Shown one piece after another: positions 31,903 to 41,187 of a DNA stretch of 64,000 bases (position 1 is the first letter of the stretch; each line of letters begins with the position of its first letter). The notes beneath the pieces were generated by a model, which had not been told where the DNA came from, did not search any database, and was given only the letters and a program-made list of their open reading frames with translations. The position numbers were made by a program, and so were the translations under genes. The stretch spans positions 1 through 64,000 of the forward strand of contig JAKSMR010000006.1 of the NCBI GenBank assembly GCA_024400495.1, written 5' to 3'. The stretch comes from Bacteroidales bacterium. Its GTDB lineage: Bacteria; Bacteroidota; Bacteroidia; Bacteroidales; P3.

Positions 31903-33546
31903 ATGCCGATGAAGAAAAGAAACATAATCTATATGACCGCCCTCATGATGACGATAGCCTCCTGTGGAACGAAAAACGTGGCCGACCTGCTGCTGGTGAA
32001 CGGCAATATCTATACCGTCGACGAGCAGTTCTCCTCCGCCAGCCAGCTCGCCATCAAGAACGGCAAGATCGTCTACGTGGGCGACGACTGCAAGATGAAA
32101 GCCGTCGAGACTATCGACCTCAAGGGCCGTAGCGTCTATCCTGGCTTCATCGACGGCCATTGCCATTTCGTGAGCTATGGCGAGAACTGCATCCGCTATG
32201 TCGACCTCAAAGGCTGCCTCTCCTTCGACGAGGTGATAGAACGGCTGAAAGACTACGAGCGCGAGAACGGCACCTCCGACTGGCTCATCGGCCGCGGATG
32301 GGATCAGAACCTCTGGCCCGGACAGCAGTTCCCCACCAACAAGCTGCTCGAGGTGAACTTCCCCGGCAAGCATATCGTGCTGACCCGCATCGACGGCCAT
32401 GCCACCCTGGTGACCAGCAACGTGCTGGCGCTTGCCGGCATCAACGCCAAGAGCGACATCGAAGGTGGCGACGTGTTCCTCGACGGACAGGGACGTCCTA
32501 CGGGCCTCCTGCTCGACAACGCCGCCGATATGGCCAAGGCTGTCATCCCCCCTCTCTCCGACGAGCAGCTTACCCGAGCCCTGCTCCGCGCCGAGAAGGA
32601 CTGCTTCGCCCTCGGCCTCACGAGCGTGACCGACGCCGGCCTTGGCGCCCCGGTCATCGACCACATCGACAAGCTGCAGCAGGGCGGCATCCTCAAGATC
32701 AAGGTCAACGCCATGATCAACCCCGACGAGGAGACGCTACGCCATTTCACCAAGCAGGGAGTGATAGAGAAAGAGAGGCTTACCGTTCGCTCGGTCAAGC
32801 TCTATGCCGACGGCGCCTTGGGCTCGCGCGGAGCCAAGCTCCTGGCACCCTATAGCGACGCCCCCGAGACCGACGGACTCATCGTCTGCCCCGACTCGCT
32901 CTACCGCCATGTGTGCCAGATGGCCTACGACGCAGGCTATCAGGTTTGCACCCATTGTATCGGCGACGGAGGCGTGCGCCATATGCTGCAGATCTACGGC
33001 GAGTTCCTCAAAGGCTCAAACGACCGTCGCTGGCGCATAGAGCACTCGCAGGTGGTCGACGCAGCCGACTTCGACCTCTACCACCAGTACAACATCATCC
33101 CCTCCATCCAGGCCACCCATTGCACCTCCGACATGGGGTGGGCGGGCGAGCGCCTGGGCGACGCGCGTCTGAAGAACGCCTACGCCTATAAGACGCTCCT
33201 CCAGCAGAACGGCTGGCTGGTAAACGGAACCGACTTCCCCATCGAGCATATCAGCCCCATCTTCACCTTCTACGCCAGCGTGGCACGCAAGAACAACGAC
33301 GGGCTGCCGATGGAAGGCTTCCAGATGGAGAACGCCCTCACGAGGAAGGAGGCCCTGCGGTCGATGACCATCTGGGCAGCCAAAGGCGCCTTTGAGGAAA
33401 ACAGGAAAGGAAGCCTCGAGGTGGGCAAGGACGCCGACATCGTGGTGCTCTCGCACGACATCATGGCCATACCCATAAACGAGATCCTCAAGGTGAAGGT
33501 CGAGCGGCTCTTCGTACAGGGCGAGCAGGTGCTTGGCGAAAGATAG
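31903..33546 (+). CDS. YtcJ-like amidohydrolase lipoprotein
   Basis: The 547-residue product (545 from an inner ATG at 31909) has a lipoprotein signal with Cys21 (MTIASCGTK), so it is placed at the cell envelope, unlike most amidohydrolases. The metal-binding start GFIDGHCHF is near residue 84. The TIM-barrel continues with ARLIVTKQ-free but family-typical blocks such as SVKLYADGALGSRGAKLLAP, VCTHCIGDGGV and WRIEHSQVVDAADF, ending in GSLEVGKDADIVVL. The block order matches the YtcJ/amidohydrolase_3 group, which hydrolyses N-acyl or related amide substrates; the exact substrate is unknown. Located between a glycosyltransferase and lepB, with no clear link to either. Confidence 0.85.
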   Translation: MPMKKRNIIYMTALMMTIASCGTKNVADLLLVNGNIYTVDEQFSSASQLAIKNGKIVYVGDDCKMKAVETIDLKGRSVYPGFIDGHCHFVSYGENCIRYVDLKGCLSFDEVIERLKDYERENGTSDWLIGRGWDQNLWPGQQFPTNKLLEVNFPGKHIVLTRIDGHATLVTSNVLALAGINAKSDIEGGDVFLDGQGRPTGLLLDNAADMAKAVIPPLSDEQLTRALLRAEKDCFALGLTSVTDAGLGAPVIDHIDKLQQGGILKIKVNAMINPDEETLRHFTKQGVIEKERLTVRSVKLYADGALGSRGAKLLAPYSDAPETDGLIVCPDSLYRHVCQMAYDAGYQVCTHCIGDGGVRHMLQIYGEFLKGSNDRRWRIEHSQVVDAADFDLYHQYNIIPSIQATHCTSDMGWAGERLGDARLKNAYAYKTLLQQNGWLVNGTDFPIEHISPIFTFYASVARKNNDGLPMEGFQMENALTRKEALRSMTIWAAKGAFEENRKGSLEVGKDADIVVLSHDIMAIPINEILKVKVERLFVQGEQVLGER

Positions 33547-33625
33547 TCAATCGAGAGAAAGAGACTTCCAAGAAACTTCGGGAAGTCGGCAAAAGAAAGA
33601 AACAAATAATTAATACCTATAAATA

Positions 33626-35179
33626 ATGTTCTACAACTTATTTGCAATCATCTACATCCTGGGCGTCATCGTTGGCCTTTGGTTTGTGTTCAAGAAAGCA
33701 GGTGTGCCCGCATGGAAAGCCCTCATACCCGTTTACAATTTCGTGGTGTGGATCAAGGTCTGTGGCAAAGACTGGAAGTGGATCATCTATTCCCTTATCC
33801 CCGCCATCAACATCTTCGTCTTCCTCCTCCTCGTGGTGGAGACGGCAAAAGTGTTCCAGCGCAACGGCCTCGTCGAGCAGACGCTGGCAGTCATCTTCCC
33901 CTGGGCTTATATGCCTTATCTGGGCCTGTCGAAGAAGCTGCAGTATACCAAGCCTTCTGAGCTGCCTCCCTATCATGCCAGCCAGGCGAGAGAGTGGGCT
34001 GACGCCCTCATCTTCGCCCTCATAGCAGCCATGATCATCCGCACCAACGTGCTCGAGTTCTACAACATCCCCTCCTCCTCCATGGAGCAGTCGCTCATGA
34101 CGGGCGACTACCTGATGGTGAGCAAGCTGACCTATGGCCCCCGCGTGAACATGACTCCCTTGAGCATCCCCCTCGTCCACAACGTGATGCCCTTCACCAA
34201 CGGACAGGTGGAGTCGTACCTCGACTGGATCAAGATGCCCTACCATCGCTACCCCGGCATCGGCAAGGTGGAACGTTTCGACGCCATGGTGTTCAACTAC
34301 CCCGATGGCGACACGATGTGTACCGCCTACCAGAGCAACGCCAGCTACCACGACCTGGTGAGAGAATATGGCCGCGACTATATCTATGCCCATCCTGAGC
34401 AGTTCGGCAAGGTGGTGGCCCGTCCGATGAACAAGAAAGAGCATTTCATCAAGCGCACCATCGGCCTCCCCGGTGAGGATCTGCAGATTGTCGACCAGCA
34501 GGTGCTGATCAACGGCAAGGCTATCGAGAATCCCTATCATTATCAGCATATCTACAACCTCTTCGTCGATCCCGACTCTCGCATCAATCCTTATGCACTA
34601 TTGGAGAAACAGGGCGTCTCTCTCGACGATCTGGGGATGGCCTACCAGATGCAGATGGCTTATAGCTTGCCCTACATCGCAGTCCCTCTCTCGCCCAGCG
34701 TGGCCGAGAAGCTGAGACAGAGTCCCGAGTTTACCGCCGTCGAGCCCGTTATCAACAAGCCCGACAGCACAACCGAATGTCAGCTCTTCCCTCATGCCAA
34801 GGGCTACAACTGGACGGTAGACAACTTCGGCCCCATCCATATCCCCGCTAAGGGCGAAAAGATCAACCTCACGATGGAGACGCTTCCCCTCTATCTGCGT
34901 GCCATCGAGAAGTTCGAAGGCAATAGTGTTGAGGTGAAAGACGGCAAGATCTACATCAATGGAAAGGAAGCCGATTCCTACACCTTCAAGATGAACTACT
35001 ACTGGCTCATGGGTGACAACCGTCACAACAGCGCCGACAGCCGTTTCTGGGGCTTCGTTCCCGAGGATCATATTGTAGGAAAAGCGGTTACCGTCGTCTG
35101 GTCGAAGGACAAGGACAAGAAATGGCCCAAATGCCGTTGGAACCGTCTCTTCCGCAACGCCAACAAGATGACGGAATAA
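33626..35179 (+). CDS. lepB: Signal peptidase I
   Basis: The 517-residue inner-membrane protease removes signal peptides from exported proteins. There is an N-terminal extension with several helices ([19 protein letters not shown] and [18 protein letters not shown]), typical of the long Bacteroidetes LepB. The catalytic Ser is Ser152 in [14 protein letters not shown], and the general-base Lys is Lys276 in [10 protein letters not shown]. The C-terminal box [19 protein letters not shown] with box E follows near residue 455. A large insertion between the Lys box and the C-terminal box is normal for this phylum. Followed by a family P repeat and an unexplained intergenic region before the cyclophilin gene. 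Confidence 0.95.
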   Translation: MFYNLFAIIYILGVIVGLWFVFKKAGVPAWKALIPVYNFVVWIKVCGKDWKWIIYSLIPAINIFVFLLLVVETAKVFQRNGLVEQTLAVIFPWAYMPYLGLSKKLQYTKPSELPPYHASQAREWADALIFALIAAMIIRTNVLEFYNIPSSSMEQSLMTGDYLMVSKLTYGPRVNMTPLSIPLVHNVMPFTNGQVESYLDWIKMPYHRYPGIGKVERFDAMVFNYPDGDTMCTAYQSNASYHDLVREYGRDYIYAHPEQFGKVVARPMNKKEHFIKRTIGLPGEDLQIVDQQVLINGKAIENPYHYQHIYNLFVDPDSRINPYALLEKQGVSLDDLGMAYQMQMAYSLPYIAVPLSPSVAEKLRQSPEFTAVEPVINKPDSTTECQLFPHAKGYNWTVDNFGPIHIPAKGEKINLTMETLPLYLRAIEKFEGNSVEVKDGKIYINGKEADSYTFKMNYYWLMGDNRHNSADSRFWGFVPEDHIVGKAVTVVWSKDKDKKWPKCRWNRLFRNANKMTE

Positions 35180-35202
35180 TACATTATATATTGTACCCGA
35201 TA

Positions 35203-35224
35203 GGGTAACCTCTTAGAGGCCGCC
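35203..35224. repeat. Family P minimal palindrome, copy 5
   Basis: GGGTAACCTCTTAGAGGCCGCC is nothing but two P ends facing each other, with the interior lost. It lies 24 bp after the lepB stop. Confidence 0.65.
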
Positions 35225-35627
35225 TTGAATGATCAGGTCCGAGTGCAGTAGTCCAACAGGATGGCACTTGGACCTGAGTCTTTCTGGGCTGCCATTGCCT
35301 GCCCCTTGGATGTGGGTTGATAGGTTGGCTCCACTTGGGTTGCTGGTCGTAGTACAACCCATCCTGCAGTCCCAAAACGGAATAATAGAGCCCGCCAATA
35401 AAATGCGTGATGACTATTTTAAAAAAAAAGTCCTGTTTTTCAGCCTGATTTGGCTGTTTTGAGGCATAAAAGTGAAAAAAAACAATTTTTTTTGAATTTT
35501 TTTTCATCTTCACACAATAAAGTTAAAGAAATTAAGTTAATTTAGTATCTGATAATTATTCCGTCCTAAAGAAAATGCATTCTGAGGGGCATAAACCACA
35601 TAGATTAATCTATTAAAATACATTACT
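35225..35627. other. Intergenic region with strong hairpins, no recognised gene
   Basis: A 14-bp near-perfect hairpin is at 35233-35277 (TCAGGTCCGAGTGC with GCACTTGGACCTGA). A second possible pairing, TGGGTTG with CAACCCA, lies at about 35334-35360. The motif TCAGGTCCAAGTG recurs at 49217-49229 after leuS. Short open frames exist on both strands but none is recognised. The last 150 bp is AT-rich and probably holds the promoter of the cyclophilin gene. Confidence 0.5.
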
Positions 35628-36083
35628 ATGCAGGCAGAAATAAAGACACCCAAAGGCACCATGAAGATTGACCTGTACGAGAAGGAAGTGCCCGGTACTG
35701 TAGCAAATTTCGTTAAACTGGCCAAAGAACATTTCTATGATGGATTGCATTTCCATCGCGTGATACCCAATTTCGTCATCCAAGGCGGTTGTCCTTATTC
35801 CCGCGATATGCGCGACCCTCGCATCGGTAGTGGTGGCCCCGGCTATTCCATCAAGTGCGAGACCAAAGCCGAGAAGCAGTATCACGACCGTGGTGTGCTC
35901 TCCATGGCCCATGCCGGCAAAGATACCGGCGGAAGCCAGTTCTTTATCTGCCACAACCGCGAGAACACCCAGCATCTCGACGGCGTCCACACCTGCTTCG
36001 GTAAAGTGGTGGAAGGCATAGAGGTGGTGGATATGATCCGTCCCGGCGATCTCATCGAAACTATTAACATCATCGAAGGCTAA
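35628..36083 (+). CDS. Cyclophilin-type peptidyl-prolyl cis-trans isomerase
   Basis: The 151-residue single-domain cyclophilin lacks a signal peptide and is probably cytoplasmic, though the E. coli-type PpiB has the same form. Family motifs are in order: [35 protein letters not shown] with the catalytic Arg, GGSQFFICH, and [15 protein letters not shown]. All active-site residues (Arg, Phe, Gln, Trp-equivalent His) are intact in outline, and the length is that of compact bacterial PpiB. It stands 37 bp before the response regulator gene and might share its transcript. Confidence 0.95.
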   Translation: MQAEIKTPKGTMKIDLYEKEVPGTVANFVKLAKEHFYDGLHFHRVIPNFVIQGGCPYSRDMRDPRIGSGGPGYSIKCETKAEKQYHDRGVLSMAHAGKDTGGSQFFICHNRENTQHLDGVHTCFGKVVEGIEVVDMIRPGDLIETINIIEG

Positions 36084-36120
36084 GACGCTATTAGTCTTTC
36101 ATAAAAAACAAACAGATATT

Positions 36121-36816
36121 ATGAACCTAGGTATTAAACTCTTGGTTGCCGAAGACGACCCCAATCTGGGTGCCATCCTCAAGGCTTATCTTACTCAGAA
36201 AGGTTATACCGTATATCTCGCAACCGATGGTAATGCAGCGCTCGAGGTCTATCACAATGATGGTGTCGACGCTTGTCTTCTGGACGTGATGATGCCCATC
36301 AAGGACGGTTTTGCCGTGGCAAAAGAGATCCGTCGTGTGGATAAGCGTATACCGCTCCTTTTCCTTACCGCCCGCAATCTGGAAGCCGACAAGCTCAAAG
36401 GTTTCGAGGTTGGCGCCGACGACTATCTCACCAAGCCCTTCAGCATGGAAGAGCTTCTCGCTCGTATCAATGCCGTCATCCGTCGCTCTTTCGACGAGAA
36501 CAAACCTGAGAATAATGTCTTCTCCGTGGGCAAGTTCACCTTCGACTACAACCATCAGATGCTCTCCATCGATGGCAACGACCGTCGTCTTACCTCCAAA
36601 GAGGCTGAACTGCTCCGTCTTTTCTGTATGAACTTCAACCAGCTCGTCGACCGCAACAGCACCTTGCAGAAGATCTGGAAGGACGACAGCTATTTTGCAG
36701 CACGTAGCATGGACGTATATATCACCAAGCTGCGCAAATTCCTCAAAGCCGATCCTACCGTGCAGATCATCAACGTGCATGGCGTTGGCTTCAAGCTCAC
36801 CCAGAAAGTCGACTAG
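36121..36816 (+). CDS. OmpR-type response regulator
   Basis: The 231-residue regulator has an N-terminal receiver domain (EDDPNLGAIL acidic pocket, phospho-acceptor Asp55 in LLDVMMPIKDGF, Lys in DDYLTKPFSMEEL) and a C-terminal winged helix (about residues 135-230) ending VHGVGFKL. It resembles the RprY-type orphan or two-component regulators of Bacteroidetes. No histidine kinase is encoded in the window, so its partner lies elsewhere. It is preceded by a cyclophilin gene (37 bp) and followed by a metallo-hydrolase gene 5 bp later, so the last two are almost certainly in one operon. Target genes cannot be deduced from the sequence. Confidence 0.93.
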   Translation: MNLGIKLLVAEDDPNLGAILKAYLTQKGYTVYLATDGNAALEVYHNDGVDACLLDVMMPIKDGFAVAKEIRRVDKRIPLLFLTARNLEADKLKGFEVGADDYLTKPFSMEELLARINAVIRRSFDENKPENNVFSVGKFTFDYNHQMLSIDGNDRRLTSKEAELLRLFCMNFNQLVDRNSTLQKIWKDDSYFAARSMDVYITKLRKFLKADPTVQIINVHGVGFKLTQKVD

Positions 36817-36821
36817 ACAAA

Positions 36822-37586
36822 ATGAATATCACTTTCCTCGGCACGGGTACTTCTCACGGAGTGCCCGTCGTTGCATGTCAATGTAGAGTCTGCCAGTCAA
36901 CAGACCCTTCCGACAAACATCTCCGCACCTCTGCCCTCGTACGTACCGACGAAGGGGAGAATATCCTTATCGACATCGGCCCCGATTTCCGTATGCAGAT
37001 GCTCTCGCAGCAGGTGACTCATCTCGAAGGCATCCTCATCACCCATGCCCATCGCGACCATGTGGCGGGATTGGACGACATCCGTTCCCTCAACTACCTC
37101 CAGGGCTGCAGTATGCAGGTGTATGGCAACGAGGTGGCGTTGACGACAATCCAACGCGACTACCGTTATATCTTTGAGCCCCATCCCTATCCGGGACTTC
37201 CCGAGGTAGACCTCCATGTCGTCGACAACGATCCCTTCATGGTGGCGTCCCATCAGGTGATACCCATCAAGGCCCTCCACAAGGATCTTCCCATCCTGGG
37301 CTACCGTATCGGCAAGCTGGCCTATATTACCGACGCCAGCTTCATCCCTCCCGAGCAGATAGCGAAACTCCAAGGCGTAGAAGTCCTTGTTGTCAACGCC
37401 CTCCGCAAAGAGAAGCATTTCTCTCATTTCTGTCTCGCCGACGCTCTCGAGGTCGTCAATCAGGTAAAGCCTCGCGAGGCTTATCTCACCCATGTGAGCC
37501 ACGAGATGGGTCTCATGGCCGAAGAGGCTCCTCTGCTCCCTCCCCATGTCCATTTCGCGCTTGACGGACTCACGGTAGAGGTATAA
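36822..37586 (+). CDS. Metallo-beta-lactamase-fold hydrolase, PhnP/YycJ-like
   Basis: The 254-residue protein contains the metal-binding motif ITHAHRDHVAGLDD (HxHxDH) near residues 75-88, and later GYRIGKLAYITDAS and AYLTHVSHEMG, which supply further metal ligands. The start FLGTGTSHGVPVVACQCRVC has two Cys pairs typical of PhnP-type phosphodiesterases. It probably hydrolyses a small cyclic phosphodiester or a related substrate in the cytoplasm. The start codon is 5 bp after the response regulator's stop, so the two are co-transcribed. The link between them is unexplained; the substrate is not known. Confidence 0.9.
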   Translation: MNITFLGTGTSHGVPVVACQCRVCQSTDPSDKHLRTSALVRTDEGENILIDIGPDFRMQMLSQQVTHLEGILITHAHRDHVAGLDDIRSLNYLQGCSMQVYGNEVALTTIQRDYRYIFEPHPYPGLPEVDLHVVDNDPFMVASHQVIPIKALHKDLPILGYRIGKLAYITDASFIPPEQIAKLQGVEVLVVNALRKEKHFSHFCLADALEVVNQVKPREAYLTHVSHEMGLMAEEAPLLPPHVHFALDGLTVEV

Positions 37587-37671
37587 GATGTCCTTCGATA
37601 GATCCAAGAAAACTAATCCATAAGGTTTCCTGATAAAGATTACCTGATAGAGCCTCCCGCATAGCACCCTC

Positions 37672-38811
37672 ATGTCCGATACCCATCTCCATATCGTCTC
37701 CTTCAACGTCCCATGGCCAGCAAACTATGGTGGCGTGATCGACGTCTATTATCGCGTCAAAGCCCTACATGATGCCGGCGTGAGAGTCCATCTCCATTGC
37801 TACACCTATGGGCGTCCCCAGGCGAAGGAACTGGAGCAATGGTGCGACGAGGTCTTTTATTACCGTCGCGACACCAAGCCGTGGAACCTCCTCGGCCGGA
37901 GACCTTATATCACCTCCTCGCGTCACAGCCGGTCCCTGTTTCGGCAGCTGATGCGCGACGATCACCCCGTCCTTCTTGAAGGACTCCATTCGGCCTTCAC
38001 CCTTGAGCAGATACGCGCCTACGAAAAGGCTCGCGGCCTGAAGCCAAGGACTATCCTCCTCCGCGCCCACAACGTGGAGCACGACTACTACAGCCAGCTG
38101 GCAAAGGTAGAGCCTCGTATGACGAAACGCCTCTATCTCCGCATGGAAGCCCGCAAACTGCTCCGCTACGAGCCCGTGATGAGGGAGGCTACCCATGTGC
38201 TGGCGGTCACCCAAGCCGACGCCAACCATTTCTCGGAGATAGGCTGCAAGAGTGTTGTCCTCTTGCCCTCCTCCCATCCGTTCGACAATGTCGTCGCCGT
38301 CCCCGGCAAGGGCGACTACGCGATCTATCAAGGCAATCTCTCGGTAGGGGAGAATATCGAAGCCGCCCGTTATCTCATCACAGAGGTCTTCTCGCGTAGC
38401 CACCATCGTCTTATCCTGGCTGGTTGCAACCCCTCCGGCGATCTCATCGACCTGGCCGGCCGTTACCCCAACATCAGCCTGGTATCCAACCCCTCCGATG
38501 AGGAGATGGACTCCCTTATCGCCAACGCGCAAGTCAACGTCCTCTACACCAAGCAGCCCACGGGTTTGAAGCTCAAGCTGCTTCACGCCCTCTATTGTGG
38601 GCGTTATTGCCTGGTAAATCCCGAGATGGTGGCTGGCACCTCCCTGGAAACCCTCTGCCATGTGGCCGACAACCCTCAGGCGATGATGAGCCTGCTTGAT
38701 ATGCTGATGGATCGTCCTTTTTCCGATGAGGATCTCCGTTTCCGCAGCCTTCATATCGGCACCCTCTATTCCCCCTCAGAAAACGCACGGATCTTGAAGG
38801 GCCTTCTTTAG
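37672..38811 (+). CDS. Glycosyltransferase (GT4-like)
   Basis: The 379-residue protein looks like a GT-B transferase. The N-terminal half has FNVPWPANYGGVIDVYYRVK, a glycine-rich acceptor-side loop, and RAHNVEHDYYSQL, typical of GT4 proteins. The C-terminal half has GDYAIYQGNLSVGENIEAAR, then LILAGCNPSGDLID and a donor-site-like stretch QVNVLYTKQPTGLKLKLLHA. It probably adds a sugar in exopolysaccharide or O-antigen synthesis. It is separated from the upstream metallo-hydrolase by 85 bp, and no other polysaccharide gene is next to it. Sugar and acceptor are unknown. Confidence 0.82.
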   Translation: MSDTHLHIVSFNVPWPANYGGVIDVYYRVKALHDAGVRVHLHCYTYGRPQAKELEQWCDEVFYYRRDTKPWNLLGRRPYITSSRHSRSLFRQLMRDDHPVLLEGLHSAFTLEQIRAYEKARGLKPRTILLRAHNVEHDYYSQLAKVEPRMTKRLYLRMEARKLLRYEPVMREATHVLAVTQADANHFSEIGCKSVVLLPSSHPFDNVVAVPGKGDYAIYQGNLSVGENIEAARYLITEVFSRSHHRLILAGCNPSGDLIDLAGRYPNISLVSNPSDEEMDSLIANAQVNVLYTKQPTGLKLKLLHALYCGRYCLVNPEMVAGTSLETLCHVADNPQAMMSLLDMLMDRPFSDEDLRFRSLHIGTLYSPSENARILKGLL

Positions 38812-39000
38812 AAAACTACAGCAGGACTCAAAGGGGACTGGCTCATAGAAGTCTGGGGTTGATTTCTCTTCTTTTTTGTTTCGTTGTCGCAAACGGGTAT
38901 ATACGTCTTATTTCATGACGTTTTTGGGGCGATTGGTTTTGTCAATATGTTATTTAACAATTTTTACAGAAAACTTTTAAAACGTTTGGAGTTTTATTCG

Positions 39001-39008
39001 TATCTTTG
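39001..39008 (+). promoter_or_regulatory. Bacteroidetes -7 box of the tetR/efflux operon
   Basis: TATCTTTG lies 42 bp before the tetR start. The AT-rich upstream region has a TTTG at 38985-38988, too close for a standard -33 box. Confidence 0.65.
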
Positions 39009-39049
39009 CATTCCGATTCATACCTATATCAGGTTCATAATGTGTTATT

Positions 39050-39691
39050 ATGGAAGATGTTAAAGAAAAAATAGTTGCTTCGGCCAGGGTGCTTTTCGCC
39101 CAGAATGGGTGCAAGAGGATCACCATGGACGAGGTTTCCAACTCACTCAGGATGTCGAAGCGTACCCTCTACGAGCAGTTTGCGAACAAGGAGGAGCTCA
39201 TCAAGGCTTGTATCGACGACTGGAACCGACGACTGGAGAAAGAAGCTCTGCGCATCGAAGGAATTACAGATTCTCCCGTGTGGAGGATGCTCTTCATGGG
39301 CAAGCTTTTCCAACGCTATGGCATGATCAACCAGCTCTTTTTGGCCGACATGGAGAAGTACTACCCCGAGCTGTACAACACAAAGCTCTGCGTGCCGCTC
39401 AACCTGCGTACAGAACACCTGAAACGTCAGCTGCAGAACGCTAGCGAACAGGGCTTCTTCAGAGAGGGGATAGACCTTGGGATAGCGTCGATGCTGATGA
39501 CAAACTGCACCTATCATGTGCTCAACAGCAAGGCGATACCCATCGAGGAGAGAACGCCCATCATCAGGGAATTCATGGTCAACTACATGCGTGGCATGCT
39601 TACCCTCAAGGCCGCCGAGGAGTATGACAACAACAAGGAACGGATGTTGAAGATGCTGGAGGAGACTTCGTTCGAGAGTCTGCGTCTATAG
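39050..39691 (+). CDS. TetR-family regulator of the efflux operon
   Basis: The 213-residue protein has an N-terminal TetR helix-turn-helix: IVASARVLFAQNGCKRITMD, EVSNSLRMSKRTLYEQFANK and EELIKACIDDW. The C-terminal ligand-binding part is diverged, as usual. It lies immediately upstream of a tolC/adaptor/RND permease operon on the same strand, 98 bp from the first structural gene. By analogy with AcrR-like regulators it is likely to repress that operon and release it on binding a substrate of the pump. An operator was not identified. Ligand unknown. Confidence 0.9.
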   Translation: MEDVKEKIVASARVLFAQNGCKRITMDEVSNSLRMSKRTLYEQFANKEELIKACIDDWNRRLEKEALRIEGITDSPVWRMLFMGKLFQRYGMINQLFLADMEKYYPELYNTKLCVPLNLRTEHLKRQLQNASEQGFFREGIDLGIASMLMTNCTYHVLNSKAIPIEERTPIIREFMVNYMRGMLTLKAAEEYDNNKERMLKMLEETSFESLRL

Positions 39692-39789
39692 CACATATAA
39701 AATATTTTATATATTGAATGCAATAATTTCCGTTTGACAAATACTAAAAATAACTTTTAGCTTCTTTGAATAATAAAAAAACTAATATA

Positions 39790-41097
39790 ATGACAAAAAG
39801 AAAAATCCTTATCGGACTGCTGGGACTGTTGGCTTTTGCCACTCCGGCAAAGGCACAACAGACCGCAGGACAGGGTGAAAGCACGATGCGTATCACCCTT
39901 GAGCAGGCACAGGAATATGCCCGCAAGCACAACGCCACCATGGCAAACGCAACTCTCGACGCCCAGAAGGCCGAACTGGCCAAGTGGGAGGCCATCACCT
40001 CTATGCTCCCTCAGGTGAAGGCAGGCTTCGACTACCAGAACATGTGCGGTTATGAGATGCACTTCGGCGTTATGAGCATCCCTATGAACCCCAACGGAAA
40101 CTTCGCCATCACAGCCTCGGTAGCTCTAACCGGACAGCAGATTGTGGCTGCCATGATGAGCAAACGTGCCGAGAACATGAGCGAGATCACCCGTCTGCAG
40201 AACGAACAGTCCATCAACTCGAGCGTTAAGAACGCCTATGTGGCTATCCTGGTCATGGAGCAGACGACGGGTCTCCTTGACTCGAGCCTGGCCAATATGG
40301 AACGCCTCATGAAGCAGACCGAGGCTGCTGTGGCCGCAGGCGCTGCCGAGCAGACCGACGCCGACAAGCTTGCCGTACAGGTTGCCACCATACGCAGCAG
40401 CATCAACAGCACCCGTCTGTCTCTTAACATGCTCTACAACTCCCTCGTCCTGCAGCTTGGCGCCGACGTGGACACCAAGATAGAGCTGGCTACCGCCCTC
40501 AATGAGCTCATCTCTGTAGACAACGCAGCACAGGTGCTCGTGCAGAACTTCAACATCGAGAACAACTACAACTACCAGCTCCTTCAGGAAAGCGAGCGTC
40601 TGGCTAAGAACCAGGTAGCGTTGAAATGGACAGAGTTCGCTCCTATACTCTCAGCCTACTACCAGTATAGCTCCAAGACATACTTCGGCAAGGACGAGGG
40701 TATGAACATGACGCCCCCCAACGTGGTAGGCGCATCGGTAAGTCTGCCCCTCTTCCAGAGTGCCGGCCGTCTGCTGGCCATCAAACAGCAGAAAATAGCC
40801 TACCAAGAGACCCTCAACAGCAAGAAACAGGCTGAGGACGGCTTGAAGGTTCAGTATAAGCAGCTCTGCAACAACCTCATCACGGCCCTCGACGACTACC
40901 AGATCCAGAGCCAGAACATCGAGGTTACCAACCGCGTGTTCACCAACATCGCAGAGAAATACAAGTATGGTCAGGCTTCGAGCCTCGAAGTGACTAACGC
41001 CAGCACCGACATGATCTCGGCTCAGAGCAAGTATGTGCAGAGCGCTATGAGCGTCATCCAGGCTCAGGTTGCCCTCGAAGATCTTTTGAACAACTAG
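39790..41097 (+). CDS. TolC-family outer-membrane efflux protein
   Basis: The product has about 435 residues from the ATG at 39790, which opens a signal peptide (MTKRKILIGLLGLLAFATPAKA); a longer frame from a TTG at 39766 is not favoured. The mature protein shows the TolC duplicated coiled-coil pattern: MRITLEQAQEYARKHNATMA at the N terminus, LQNEQSINSSVKNAYVAILV, and near the end KYKYGQASSLEVTNASTDMI with a leucine/alanine heptad tail. It forms the outer-membrane channel of the tripartite pump encoded with the following adaptor (90 bp on) and RND transporter. Confidence 0.92.
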   Translation: MTKRKILIGLLGLLAFATPAKAQQTAGQGESTMRITLEQAQEYARKHNATMANATLDAQKAELAKWEAITSMLPQVKAGFDYQNMCGYEMHFGVMSIPMNPNGNFAITASVALTGQQIVAAMMSKRAENMSEITRLQNEQSINSSVKNAYVAILVMEQTTGLLDSSLANMERLMKQTEAAVAAGAAEQTDADKLAVQVATIRSSINSTRLSLNMLYNSLVLQLGADVDTKIELATALNELISVDNAAQVLVQNFNIENNYNYQLLQESERLAKNQVALKWTEFAPILSAYYQYSSKTYFGKDEGMNMTPPNVVGASVSLPLFQSAGRLLAIKQQKIAYQETLNSKKQAEDGLKVQYKQLCNNLITALDDYQIQSQNIEVTNRVFTNIAEKYKYGQASSLEVTNASTDMISAQSKYVQSAMSVIQAQVALEDLLNN

Positions 41098-41187
41098 CAG
41101 GCGGCCTGGCGATACAACCGGCAAAGGGTTGGCATCGGCCGGCAGTCTCTAAAAAATCTAACGAAGAAAAGAAAAACAATACATTAT

